NCBI RefSeq assembly: GCF_019355395.1
Contig: NZ_CP048829.1
Location: forward strand, 1,949,501-2,013,500
Length of the DNA stretch: 64,000 bases
Direction of reading: 5' to 3'
Origin: Chordicoccus furentiruminis
Lineage (GTDB): Bacteria > Bacillota > Clostridia > Lachnospirales > Lachnospiraceae
Shown here: positions 50,835 through 59,019 of the stretch, piece by piece
Position numbering within the stretch: the first letter of the stretch is position 1
Layout of the letters: each line of letters opens with the position of its first letter
Program-made: the position numbers and the translations under genes
Notes under the pieces: generated by a model
The model's input: the letters and a program-made list of their open reading frames with translations, nothing else
What the model was told of the DNA's origin: nothing
The model's database searches: none

Positions 50835-52733
50835 ATGAATCGAAAACAGAAGAAGAATCTGATCCGGATACTCGCAGCGGCGGGGATGATGGCCGTGCTG
50901 CAGGCGCTGCCGGTCCGCGGATGGATCCGGTTTGTCCTGTATATGATCCCCTATCTGACCGTCGGATATGATATTCTGATCAAGGCGGCGAAGGGACTGG
51001 TTCACCGCCAGCCGTTTGATGAGCATCTGCTGATGGCGGTCGCGACGATCGGTGCGGTCGTGCTCGCGGTCAGCGGGAGCGGCGATTATACGGAAGCGAT
51101 CGCGGTTATGCTGTTCTATCAGATCGGCGAATGGTTTCAGAGCTACGCGGTCGGAAAAAGCCGCCGGAGCATTTCCGACCTGATGGACATACGGCCTGAC
51201 TACGCGAATCTGGAAGGGCCGGACGGCACGCTGACGCGGACGGATCCGGATGAGGTGGCGGTTGGCACAGTGATCGTCGTTCAGCCGGGCGAGAAGATCC
51301 CGATCGACGGCGTGGTGACGGACGGAGAATCCAGCCTGAACACGGCGGCGCTGACCGGCGAGTCGCTCCCGCGGGATGTGCGGGCAGGCGACGAGGTGCT
51401 CTCCGGGTGCATCAACCAGACCGCGGTGCTGCGGATCCGTACGACCAGGGAGTTCGGCGAGTCGACCGCGTCGAAGATTCTGGAACTGATCGAGGACGCG
51501 AGCTCGAAGAAGTCCAAGTCGGAGGATTTTATCACGAGATTTGCGCGGATCTATACGCCGGTGGTGGTGTACGCGGCGCTGGCGCTGGCGGTTGTGCCTG
51601 GAACGGTACTGTTTCTGATGGGGAGAGATCCGCTCTGGGGAATCTGGATCTACCGCGCGCTGACCTTCCTTGTGATCAGCTGCCCATGCGCGCTGGTGAT
51701 CAGCATCCCCCTCTCCTTTTTTGCTGGGATCGGCGGCGCCTCGAGGGAGGGGGTGCTGGTGAAGGGTTCTGTCTATCTTGAGACGCTGTCGAAGACGCGG
51801 ACCGTCGTCTTCGACAAGACCGGTACGCTGACCCGCGGCACGTTCGAGGTGACGGCGGTGCATCCGGACCGTCTGGATAAGACGCAGCTGCTGCATCTTG
51901 CCGCGCATGTGGAGCGGTACTCCACTCATCCGATCGCCGCCTCTCTGCGGGCGGCTTATCCCGGCGAAAAGGACGGCTGCCTGGTGGAGAGCGTGGAGGA
52001 GCTGGCCGGCCGGGGGATCCGCGCGAAGGTGAACGGTCAGACGGTCTGCGTCGGCAACGCGAAGATGATGGAGGAGACCGGCGCGGCGTGGCGTCCGTGC
52101 CATCATCCGGGCACCATCGTACATGTTTCGGTTGACGGCGTCTACGCGGGACACATCGTCATCTCGGATGTGGTGAAGGAGCATGCCGCGGCTGCAGTCG
52201 CGGCGCTGAAGAAGGGCGGGGTCCGCCGCACGGTCATGCTGACCGGAGACAGCCGGGCAGCGGCGGAGCAGGTCGCCGCTCAGACCGGAATCGACGAGGT
52301 GCACGCGGAGCTGCTGCCTGCCGACAAGGTGGCGCAGGTGGAGAAACTGCTGGCGGAGGAGAAGGCGGGAGAGGCGGCTGCCTTTGTCGGGGACGGGATC
52401 AACGACGCGCCGGTGCTCTCGAGGGCAGACATCGGGATTGCGATGGGCGCGCTGGGATCCGACGCGGCGATCGAGGCCGCGGATATCGTCCTGATGGACG
52501 ACGACCCGCTGAGAATCGCGACCGCCATCAATATTTCCCGCAAATGCCTTCGCATTGTGAAGGAGAATATCTGGCTCGCGATCGGAGTCAAGACGGTCTG
52601 TCTCGCGCTGAGCGCGTTCGGACTGGCCAATATGTGGGCGGCGATTTTCGCGGATGTCGGTGTGATGGTCCTGGCGGTGCTGAACGCGGTCCGCTGCCTC
52701 TATACAAAGGGCGAGGAAGCATCCGCGCAGTGA
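50835..52733 (+). CDS. cadA: Zinc/cadmium/lead-transporting P1B-ATPase
   Basis: 632 residues, full P1B-2 ATPase without an N-terminal HMA domain. TGES near residue 177, membrane metal site SCPCAL near 279, phosphorylation site DKTGTLT near 330, STHPIA (HP motif) near 377, TGDSRAAAE and hinge GDGINDAP near 520. The last helix has a conserved Asp (FADVGVMVLAVLNAVR) typical of zinc/cadmium pumps. It exports metal across the membrane. GGAGGAG precedes the ATG. Expressed with the HMA protein under the ArsR repressor. Confidence 0.92.
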   Translation: MNRKQKKNLIRILAAAGMMAVLQALPVRGWIRFVLYMIPYLTVGYDILIKAAKGLVHRQPFDEHLLMAVATIGAVVLAVSGSGDYTEAIAVMLFYQIGEWFQSYAVGKSRRSISDLMDIRPDYANLEGPDGTLTRTDPDEVAVGTVIVVQPGEKIPIDGVVTDGESSLNTAALTGESLPRDVRAGDEVLSGCINQTAVLRIRTTREFGESTASKILELIEDASSKKSKSEDFITRFARIYTPVVVYAALALAVVPGTVLFLMGRDPLWGIWIYRALTFLVISCPCALVISIPLSFFAGIGGASREGVLVKGSVYLETLSKTRTVVFDKTGTLTRGTFEVTAVHPDRLDKTQLLHLAAHVERYSTHPIAASLRAAYPGEKDGCLVESVEELAGRGIRAKVNGQTVCVGNAKMMEETGAAWRPCHHPGTIVHVSVDGVYAGHIVISDVVKEHAAAAVAALKKGGVRRTVMLTGDSRAAAEQVAAQTGIDEVHAELLPADKVAQVEKLLAEEKAGEAAAFVGDGINDAPVLSRADIGIAMGALGSDAAIEAADIVLMDDDPLRIATAINISRKCLRIVKENIWLAIGVKTVCLALSAFGLANMWAAIFADVGVMVLAVLNAVRCLYTKGEEASAQ

Positions 52734-52901
52734 GCGGAGAATCCGGAGACCGCAATGGAATCGAATCGTGCGGATGTCCGCGGAGACGCCGCAGACGGCT
52801 GAGAGCGACGGCCGGGACGGCATGGGCGAAGACACACGCCGTCTCCGGGGACGAAGGATACAGAAATAAGCCGGAGGCGCCCGGTTCGGGCGGCTCCGGC
52901 T

Positions 52902-53004
52902 TCGGACCGTCCGGAAGGCGGCTGCATTTCCAAAAGAGCGCGGCATCGGCATCTGGTCCGGCGCGGAAACTCGGACCGTCCGGAAGGCGGCTGCATTTCC
53001 AAAA
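52902..53004 (+). repeat. Pair of 34-bp direct repeats upstream of lactate dehydrogenase
   Basis: Bases 52902-52935 and 52971-53004 are identical, offset 69 bp; each starts with the small palindrome CGGACCGTCCG. They lie in the 290-bp gap between cadA and the dehydrogenase, which otherwise shows no gene or clear promoter. Confidence 0.85.
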
Positions 53005-53025
53005 AGAACGGAGGAAAAGAGAAAT

Positions 53026-53979
53026 ATGGCGGTATCATACGGGAAACTGGCGATTATCGGCGCCGGCAAGGTAGGCTCGGCGGTGCTCAATTCGGTGCTG
53101 CGCATGAATATCGTGGACGACATTGTCGTCATCAACCGTAACCGGGACAAGGCTCTGGGCGAGGTGCTCGACGCGAGCCACACCACGGCCTTTGCGTACA
53201 GCGCCAACGCGAGCATCCGGGTCGGGGACTACCGCGATCTTCGTGACGCGCATATTATCGTGATGACGGCGGGACCGTCGATTCTGCCGGGAAACCATGA
53301 CCGGAATACGCTGCTCAGAAAGAATATCGAGGTCATGGATCAGACGATGAAGGAGATCACAGCTTATACAAGAGAAGCCATTCTGATCGTCATCTCGAAC
53401 CCGCTGGATATCCTGACTTACTATTTCCAGAAGAAGTACGATTATCCGGCGGGACGGATCTTCGGCACGGGCACGCTGCTCGATACGGCCCGCTTCAACA
53501 AAATGCTGGGCGATCTCTGCGGCGTCGATGCCAAAAACGTGGTCGGCTTCGTGCTCGGCGAGCACGGATCCACTTCCTTTATCCCCTGGAATACGGTCAA
53601 TATTGTCGGCGTCCCCTTTGACCGGCTGGCGGAGAAGTTCGGTCTGAAGGAGCCGATCGACAAAGAGCGTCTTCTGCGCGACACCAAGACAATCGGCCCG
53701 CGGATCGTGGATCTCAAAGGCTACACCAGCTCGGGCGTAAGTCTCGCGGCCTGCCGGATCATCGGCGCGATCCTTCGGAACGAGCACTGCGTCGTGCCGG
53801 TCTCGACGGTCATGCAGGGGCAGTACGGCTATTCGGACGTCGCGATGAGCCTGCCCTGCGTGCTGACGAGGGACGGCATCAGCCGTGTGATCGAGCTGCC
53901 TCTGGATGAGCAGGGGAGAAGGGATCTGACGGTTTCCCACGACCATCTGAGAGCGCTGATTGATTCGATCGAGGGGTAA
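53026..53979 (+). CDS. L-lactate / L-2-hydroxyacid dehydrogenase
   Basis: 317 residues, LDH/MDH family. NAD-binding IIGAGKVGSAV near residues 9-19, ISNPLDILTY near 124, and the catalytic His in LGEHGSTSFIPW near residue 180. It interconverts a 2-oxo acid and the L-hydroxy acid with NADH. Position-specific residues fit lactate or hydroxyisocaproate dehydrogenase more than malate dehydrogenase, but I cannot separate them. GGAGGAAAAG precedes the ATG. Confidence 0.85.
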   Translation: MAVSYGKLAIIGAGKVGSAVLNSVLRMNIVDDIVVINRNRDKALGEVLDASHTTAFAYSANASIRVGDYRDLRDAHIIVMTAGPSILPGNHDRNTLLRKNIEVMDQTMKEITAYTREAILIVISNPLDILTYYFQKKYDYPAGRIFGTGTLLDTARFNKMLGDLCGVDAKNVVGFVLGEHGSTSFIPWNTVNIVGVPFDRLAEKFGLKEPIDKERLLRDTKTIGPRIVDLKGYTSSGVSLAACRIIGAILRNEHCVVPVSTVMQGQYGYSDVAMSLPCVLTRDGISRVIELPLDEQGRRDLTVSHDHLRALIDSIEG

Positions 53980-53985
53980 GACGGA

Positions 53986-54825
53986 ATGGGCTATATCGGA
54001 AATCATGTTTCAAGCAGCGGCGGATTTTTCGCGATGGGCGCGCATGAGCTGGACCTGGGCGGGGATACGTTCGCGTTCTTTACCCGCAACCCGCGCGGCG
54101 GAGCGTCCAGAGCGGCGGATCCGGAAGACGCGGCGAAGCTGATGAGGCTTCTTACGGAGCATTCCTTCGGACCGCTGGTCGCCCACGCGCCCTACACACT
54201 GAATGCCTGCTCAACGAACGAGCGGGTGGCCGCCTTCGCACGGGAGGCGATGACGGGCGATCTCCTGAAAATACAGCTGCTGCCCGGCCAGTTCTACAAT
54301 TTTCATCCGGGCTCTCATCTGGGGCAGGGCCCGGAGAAGGCGATTCCGCAGATCGCCGCGGTGGTGAATGAGGCGCTCGCGGCCGTGCCGGAGGGAAGGA
54401 CAACGGTCCTTCTGGAGACGATGGCCGGCAAAGGCAGCGAGGTGGGGCGTACGTTTGAGGAGCTTCGGATGATCATGGACCGGATCGACCGGCCGGAGAG
54501 GATCGGTGTCACGCTGGATACCTGTCATGTCTGGGACGCGGGTTATGATATCGCGGGGAATCTGGACGGCGTGCTGAAAGAGTTCGACGAGGTGATCGGT
54601 CTGGAGCATCTGAAGGCCATACATCTCAATGACAGCAAAAACCCCTGCGGATCCCGCAAGGACCGGCATGAAAAGCTGGGAAAGGGCTGCATCGGCGAAG
54701 AAGCGCTGCGACGTGTGGTTACGCATCCGGCGCTGGCGTCCCTTCCGTTTATTCTGGAGACGCCGAATGAAGACGAGGGCTATCGGAGGGAAATCAGGAT
54801 GGTCCGGAGCTGGATGGAGGAATGA
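53986..54825 (+). CDS. nfo: Deoxyribonuclease IV (AP endonuclease Nfo)
   Basis: 279 residues, normal length. GNHVSSSGGF at the start, VAHAPYTLNAC with a metal His near residue 68, NFHPGSHLG near 106, LLETMAGKG near 146, GVTLDTCHVWDAGYD near 184, HLNDSKN near 218, and DRHEKLGKGCIG near 230, all trinuclear zinc-site motifs. It cuts DNA at abasic sites in base-excision repair. It begins 7 bp after the dehydrogenase gene. Confidence 0.94.
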   Translation: MGYIGNHVSSSGGFFAMGAHELDLGGDTFAFFTRNPRGGASRAADPEDAAKLMRLLTEHSFGPLVAHAPYTLNACSTNERVAAFAREAMTGDLLKIQLLPGQFYNFHPGSHLGQGPEKAIPQIAAVVNEALAAVPEGRTTVLLETMAGKGSEVGRTFEELRMIMDRIDRPERIGVTLDTCHVWDAGYDIAGNLDGVLKEFDEVIGLEHLKAIHLNDSKNPCGSRKDRHEKLGKGCIGEEALRRVVTHPALASLPFILETPNEDEGYRREIRMVRSWMEE

Positions 54826-54854
54826 ACGAAGTGCATTCTGAACCTCCTGAAAAA

Positions 54855-54900
54855 CTCCTGCTCAACCATCGGATCGCCTGGATTGAGCAGGAGCTTTGTC
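54855..54900 (+). terminator. Terminator after nfo
   Basis: CTCCTGCTCAA (54855-54865) pairs with TTGAGCAGGAG (54883-54893), followed by CTTTGTC. Confidence 0.75.
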
Positions 54901-54903
54901 TCC

Positions 54904-55136
54904 TTATTCGTCAGCATCCTCGGGGGCACTCTGGATGAATGCCATGATCTTCTCGCAGATCCATTTGCCGGAGGCAACCGCCCGGAGCAATGTCTCCTGA
55001 TTATCTCTTTTTTCTTCTTCCGAAGTTCCTTCAGACTGGCAACCGCTTCACCGTAAGCCGCTTTACGCTGCAGCACGATGGCCTCCATCTTTTCAATCTG
55101 TTTTTCCGTGGTCAGTGTTTTCTTCTGCCTGGCCAT
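54904..55136 (-). pseudogene. Frameshifted small coiled-coil protein (mobile-element type)
   Basis: The frame from 55136 gives a Lys/Glu-rich N-terminus (EKQIEKMEAIVLQRKAAY, SLKELRKKKK) and then turns to nonsense after a run of six A. In the next frame the sequence continues sensibly (ETLLRAVASGKWICEKIMAF, ending at 54904), so one A was probably lost. It resembles DUF4315-like small proteins of integrative elements, but that match is weak. It overlaps the end of the upstream gene. Confidence 0.5.
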
Positions 55137-55497
55137 TACTTTTATCTTCCGTCATCAGTTCTTCCCGAATCGCTGCCGCTTTCTTCTGTATGCAGGCTGC
55201 GTCCATGTTAAATGCCTTCAGTCTTGCTTTCTGCGTAGCTGAGACCGCATGATCCAGTCTGTATTCCCCGCTGGTCTGGCGGATCATCTCGATCTTTTCC
55301 GGTTCTTTTATCGCAGCAGGGACATTCATGTAATTCGCCTTGCTGTCATCTTCCGGAACCGTGTCTTTCATGCTTGTGTGGATCTTGCTCCTGATTACCA
55401 GTGGCCCGAATTCAATAAAGATCTTTGCCTCGGCAACTTCATCAGACTGGATGCGGATCGCCTTGTTCCCAGGATATGACATATCCTCCTTTGCCAC
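55093..55497 (-). CDS. Conserved hypothetical protein, mobile-element context
   Basis: 134 residues from a GTG at 55497 with AAAGGAAAG upstream; an ATG five codons later follows AAGGAGG very closely. NKAIRIQSDEVAEAKIFIEFGPLVIRSKIH and EKIEMIRQTSGEYRLDHAVSATQKARL are notable segments. I do not recognise the function. Together with the frameshifted gene and nearby toxin-antitoxin genes it looks like debris of an integrated element. Confidence 0.5.
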   Translation of the reverse strand: MAKEDMSYPGNKAIRIQSDEVAEAKIFIEFGPLVIRSKIHTSMKDTVPEDDSKANYMNVPAAIKEPEKIEMIRQTSGEYRLDHAVSATQKARLKAFNMDAACIQKKAAAIREELMTEDKSNGQAEENTDHGKTD

Positions 55498-55632
55498 ACT
55501 TACACTTTCCTTTCCGCAGGCGGCATGGGGTTAATCCCCTGTTTGAATTAAAAAATCGTACGCGTGAGGGGGCGGCGGTCTCCTGTAGAAATGTCTTTCA
55601 GGATCATGACTGCCCCCGGTCCCTTCTCTTTC

Positions 55633-55661
55633 TTGTAATTATGATAACATAATGATAGAAT
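55633..55661 (+). promoter_or_regulatory. Promoter and operator of the toxin-antitoxin pair
   Basis: TTGTAA (55633-55638), 17 bp, TAGAAT (55656-55661). The spacer holds a perfect inverted repeat ATTATG-ATAA-CATAAT (55638-55653), a likely site for autorepression by the antitoxin. Confidence 0.7.
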
Positions 55662-55685
55662 GCTGATAGCAAAGGAGGGACCACT

Positions 55686-55952
55686 ATGATCAACATTCGC
55701 CCTGTATCCGACCTCAGAAACAAGTTCCCGCAACTTGAAAAAACCGTCATGGAATCAAATGAACCTGTCTTTCTCACAAAGAACGGATATGGCACCATGG
55801 TTCTTTTAAGTATCGAACAGTACTCCGCACTCACTGACGACACAGAACGTAAGCTTGACGAGGCCGATGCGGCAGCAGTGAAATCGGACAAACGATACTC
55901 TGCAGATGAAGTCTTCAGCAGAGTAAGGAGCCGCATCCGTGAAAAAGTATAA
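55686..55952 (+). CDS. Phd/YefM-family antitoxin
   Basis: 88 residues. The N-terminal Phd/YefM fold is clear: INIRPVSDLRNKFPQLEKTV and EPVFLTKNGYGTMVLLSIEQYSAL, followed by a C-terminal toxin-binding helix with KRYSADEVFSRVR. It should neutralise the adjacent ParE/RelE toxin and repress its own promoter. AAAGGAGGG lies before the ATG. The two genes overlap by 14 bp. Confidence 0.9.
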   Translation: MINIRPVSDLRNKFPQLEKTVMESNEPVFLTKNGYGTMVLLSIEQYSALTDDTERKLDEADAAAVKSDKRYSADEVFSRVRSRIREKV

Positions 55953-56253
55953 GCTGTCATTTCTTCCCCTTTTTGAAGGGGATCTGAATGAGATCGTGGA
56001 CTACATCTCAACTGATCTTCAGAACCCCAGCGCCGCAGATCATCTGATTCACGATATTGAATCTGCAATAAACAAACGTCTGGAAGCGCCGTTGTCATTT
56101 GCTCCGTATCCTTCATCAAAAAAACGGCCACACCCATATCACAGAATCAACATCAGAAACTTTTCTGTTTTCTATGTTGTGATCGATGACACCATGGAGG
56201 TGCGTCGCGTTCTGTATTCCAAGCGAAATTTGGATAAGCTGCTGGATGGCTAA
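55939..56253 (+). CDS. ParE/RelE-family toxin
   Basis: 104 residues. KYKLSFLPLFEGDLNEIVDYISTDLQNPSAADHL (ParE-type helical hairpin) and a beta-core with YHRINIRNFSVFYVVIDDTMEVRRVLYSKRNLDKLL near the end. ParE relatives poison gyrase, RelE relatives cut mRNA on ribosomes; the long helical hairpin favours ParE. It appears intact. Confidence 0.9.
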   Translation: MKKYKLSFLPLFEGDLNEIVDYISTDLQNPSAADHLIHDIESAINKRLEAPLSFAPYPSSKKRPHPYHRINIRNFSVFYVVIDDTMEVRRVLYSKRNLDKLLDG

Positions 56254-56381
56254 CCGTTCAATCATGATAAACCGGATGGGTATCTTCCTTGCCCTCGCGG
56301 GAAATACTTCAAGAAGTTTGGATTGGGATACATCATCAAAGAATCTGACGGGTTCATTTTTACAAGAAAATCGAAGTATGA

Positions 56382-56870
56382 TTATTCCGGGCGATCATCG
56401 CCGGATTAAAGTCGGCAAAAGGAGACTGCGTTGCGGTGATGGACTGTGATCTGCAGCATCCGCCGGCAACCTTGATCGAGATGTATCGATTATGGGAGCA
56501 TGGGTACGAAGGTATTGAAGCGGTCAAAAGAAGTCGTGGAAAGGAAAGCATGCTTCATTCGTTCTGTGCGGGCATGTTTAACAGAATCATGTCAAAGGCC
56601 GCAGGAATCGATATGGCAAAAGCGTCCGACTTTAAATTGCTGGACCGAAAGATCGTGAATGCGGTTCTGAAGTTTCCGGAGAAGCATACATTTTTCAGAG
56701 CGCTGTCATCATGGGTGGGGTTTGACACCACTCAGGTTGAGTCTGACGTTCAGGAAAGAGAAGCCGGTGTAAGGAATACTTTCCGGCAGTGCCATCCATC
56801 ATTGCGCTCTCAGTTGCCATTACGACACTGCCGGAAAAGTATTCGAAAATTGTTAGCACTCAACTATTGA
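56382..56870 (+). pseudogene. Truncated family-2 glycosyltransferase fragment
   Basis: An open frame from after a stop at 56379 reads RAIIAGLKSAKGDCVAVMDCDLQHPPATLIEMY and continues to SSWVGFDTTQV, matching the middle of dolichyl-phosphate-type (DPM/GtrB-like) glycosyltransferases. The N-terminal GT-A start with its nucleotide loop and the C-terminal membrane helices are missing. The tail after QEREAG is replaced by unrelated sequence that forms an inverted repeat. A dead fragment left by rearrangement. No start codon with a ribosome site. Confidence 0.75.
56775..56843. repeat. Imperfect long inverted repeat
   Basis: Arms 56775-56791 and 56826-56843 are complementary apart from one extra A, enclosing 34 bp. 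There is no T run, so it is not a simple terminator. It may be the end of a small mobile element or a hairpin of unknown use. Confidence 0.6.
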
Positions 56871-56895
56871 CAGCGCTAACAGCCTGTGCTATAAC
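56853..56895 (+). promoter_or_regulatory. hsp20 promoter overlapped by a CIRCE-like operator
   Basis: TTGACA (56867-56872), 17 bp, TATAAC (56890-56895) with TGC before it. TTAGCACTC (56853-56861), 9 bp, CAGCGCTAA (56871-56879) matches CIRCE (TTAGCACTC-N9-GAGTGCTAA) with two changes in the right arm. HrcA repression is expected. The leader to the gene is about 180 bases. Confidence 0.75.
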
Positions 56896-57083
56896 TTATG
56901 GCATAAGGAACAAGAGGAAGTCAAATAGAAGATGAAAGGAAGGCGAGATCGTAAAGATGGAGCTGGATGGCTTCCGAATCCTTTTCACATAGATCAGAAA
57001 GTTGATGACTGGCTGCGGATCGTGCTGATCGCGCCGGTCCGGAACCGGGCATTTCAGAAAAATAGAAGCAGGAGGTATGAACC

Positions 57084-57518
57084 ATGTTAGTGCCGAGTCT
57101 TTTTACCGATAATTTCATCAGTGATTTTTTCAATGATCCCTTTGACCGTACGCCGGCGATGTTCCACGCGACGGGCTCCAGTCTGATGAGCGCGGATGTA
57201 AAGGAGTTCAAGGACCATTTCGAGCTGTCCCTTGAGCTGCCCGGCTACAGAAAGGAAGATGTCACCGCGTCTCTGAAGGACGGGTATCTGACCATCGAGG
57301 CAAGACGGGAAGAAAAGAACGACGGAGACGAGGAGAAGGCTCACTTCATCCGCCGCGAGCGCTACGTCGGCACGCTGACGAGAAGCTTTTATGTCGGCGA
57401 AGACGTGAAGCAGGAGGATATCAAGGCGAAATTCGACAACGGCGTATTGGAGATCTGCATTCCGAAGGTGGAAGCGAAGCCTGAGATCGATACCTCGAGA
57501 ACGATTTCCATCGAGTAA
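57084..57518 (+). CDS. hsp20: Small heat-shock protein, Hsp20/alpha-crystallin family
   Basis: 144 residues. A short Phe-rich N-terminus (FTDNFISDFFNDPF), then the alpha-crystallin domain with FELSLELPGYRKEDVTASLKDGYLTIEARR and GVLEICIPK (A-x-x-x-n-GvL motif), and a short tail. It forms oligomers that hold unfolding proteins. CAGGAGG precedes the ATG. It stands alone behind the CIRCE-type promoter and before a terminator. Confidence 0.93.
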   Translation: MLVPSLFTDNFISDFFNDPFDRTPAMFHATGSSLMSADVKEFKDHFELSLELPGYRKEDVTASLKDGYLTIEARREEKNDGDEEKAHFIRRERYVGTLTRSFYVGEDVKQEDIKAKFDNGVLEICIPKVEAKPEIDTSRTISIE

Positions 57519-57529
57519 CAGGATAAGAC

Positions 57530-57567
57530 AAAAGAGGGACTGCCCCTGCCGGGCGGCCCCTTTTTTT
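57530..57567 (+). terminator. Terminator after hsp20
   Basis: AGAGGGACTGCCC pairs imperfectly with GGGCGGCCCCTTT around CTGCC, followed by seven T. Confidence 0.85.
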
Positions 57568-57632
57568 GTCGGGAGAGACGGAGGCCAGCCACCGGATCCC
57601 GTCTGATCCGGAGGCGCCGCGGAGTTCCGGCC

Positions 57633-57661
57633 TTGCCTGCCGGAAGAGAAACAGATACAAT
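57633..57661 (+). promoter_or_regulatory. Promoter of the DUF624-malQ operon
   Basis: TTGCCT (57633-57638), 17 bp, TACAAT (57656-57661), about 65 bp before the first gene. Confidence 0.65.
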
Positions 57662-57727
57662 AAAAAGAAGACCGCACATTCCGCAGGATAAGGAGGAGCC
57701 GGCTGCCGGCCGGAGAACTGTCTGCAT

Positions 57728-58354
57728 ATGAAATTCAATCTTGATAATCCGTTTTTCCGATTCATGAACTCCCTGATGGACCTTGTCTGGCTGAATATTC
57801 TGACACTGGCGCTCTGCATTCCGGTCGTGACGGCCGGCGCCTCTCTGACAGCGATGCACTATTGCCTTATCCGCATCAGCCGGGGAGAGGAGAGCTACAT
57901 CACGAAGATGTTCTTCAAGTCCTTCAAGGAAAATTTCCGGCCCGCGACGCCGCTCTGGCTCACGGAACTGCTGCTCGGCCTGGTTCTTTATCTGGACTTC
58001 CGTATCGTGAGCCGGATGGGAGACGGGATGGGATCCGCCGTCTGGTGCGTGCTGTTTGTCGCGGCCGTTGTGGTCCTGATGGGGGTGCAGTTCCTGTTCC
58101 CGCTGGTGAGCCGGTTCGTTCAGAATTACCGTGGCTATCTGTCCAATTCCTTCAAGCTCGGCATGGCCTGTCTTCCCCGGACAGCCTGTATGACCGCACT
58201 GACCGCCGGGCCGCTGATCCTGATGTTCCTGTTCTGGGCTTATCTGCTTCCCGTTTACTTCCTGATCGGCATCGCGGGCCCGGGTTTCCTCAAGGCGAAG
58301 CTTTATGACCCGGTTTTCCGCCGGCTGGAGGAGAAGGAGGCGGAAGCATCATGA
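57728..58354 (+). CDS. YesL/DUF624 membrane protein (first copy)
   Basis: 208 residues, five or six membrane helices. WLNILTLALCIPVVTAGASLTAMHYCLIRI near residue 20 is the DUF624 signature. Members are found next to sugar ABC transporters and glycan-use genes; their function is unknown. The second copy overlaps it by ATGA, and the two may form a heteromer. No strong ribosome site directly before the ATG. Confidence 0.85.
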   Translation: MKFNLDNPFFRFMNSLMDLVWLNILTLALCIPVVTAGASLTAMHYCLIRISRGEESYITKMFFKSFKENFRPATPLWLTELLLGLVLYLDFRIVSRMGDGMGSAVWCVLFVAAVVVLMGVQFLFPLVSRFVQNYRGYLSNSFKLGMACLPRTACMTALTAGPLILMFLFWAYLLPVYFLIGIAGPGFLKAKLYDPVFRRLEEKEAEAS

Positions 58355-59016
58355 GATCTCTGTTCCATCCCGACAGCCCCGTCATGCAGGCGCTGACAGA
58401 ACTGTTCAATATGATTCTGCTGAATCTGCTGACGATGCTGTGCTGCATCCCGGTCGTGACGGCAGGCGCCTCCCTCTCGGCGATGTATTATGTCTGCATC
58501 AAGGAACAGAGGCAGGAGGGCGGAGGCGTCACGCGTATGTTCTTTCGGTCTTTCCGCCGGAATCTGAAGCAGGGAGCAGCGGCGTCGCTTCTGCTTCTTG
58601 CCTTCGCGGCCCTGATGTTCATGGATCTGAACGTCGCGAAGGCATATGAAGGGCAGCCGGCCTCACGGGTTTTCCGGCTGCTTGTCTGGATGCTGATCTT
58701 CGCGGCCTCATTTTTTCTTCAGATGCTGTTTCCAATGATCGCGCGGTTCACCGGTTCGCTGACCGCGCAGCTGAAACGGTCGGTTCTGTTCGCGGCGAAG
58801 CATATGCCGCGGGTGCTGGCGATGCTGGCACTCTGGGCCGCCGACGCAGTGCTTCTATATCTCGCGGATGTGAGATGGGCGCCGCTTTTTGTTATGCTTG
58901 GACTTTCGCTGCCGGGGTATCTCTGTACGCTTCTCTATGACCCCGTCTTCAGAAAGATAGAAAAGGACATGCAGCCGGCTGAGATCGGTCTGTCCGAGAA
59001 TGAAAAGGAGCTGTGA
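58351..59016 (+). CDS. YesL/DUF624 membrane protein (second copy)
   Basis: 221 residues, same family as the previous gene: LLNLLTMLCCIPVVTAGASLSAMYYVCIKE near residue 22, then four or five more helices. Coupled to the first by an ATGA overlap and followed 3 bp later by malQ. Tandem DUF624 genes in one operon are notable but known. Function unknown; linkage suggests a role in maltodextrin uptake or its control. Confidence 0.85.
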   Translation: MRSLFHPDSPVMQALTELFNMILLNLLTMLCCIPVVTAGASLSAMYYVCIKEQRQEGGGVTRMFFRSFRRNLKQGAAASLLLLAFAALMFMDLNVAKAYEGQPASRVFRLLVWMLIFAASFFLQMLFPMIARFTGSLTAQLKRSVLFAAKHMPRVLAMLALWAADAVLLYLADVRWAPLFVMLGLSLPGYLCTLLYDPVFRKIEKDMQPAEIGLSENEKEL

Positions 59017-59019
59017 GAG

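Noticed and set aside
50712-53216. Very long minus-strand open frame (834 codons) opposite cadA and the dehydrogenase
   Set aside because: It mirrors strongly conserved plus-strand genes, is Arg/His-rich without any domain, and spans the intergenic repeats; a GC-rich shadow.
56254-56409. Open frame after the ParE stop, containing PCPRGKYFKKFGLGYIIKESDG
   Set aside because: It reads like part of a real protein but has no start or recognised family; treated as debris and not called a gene.
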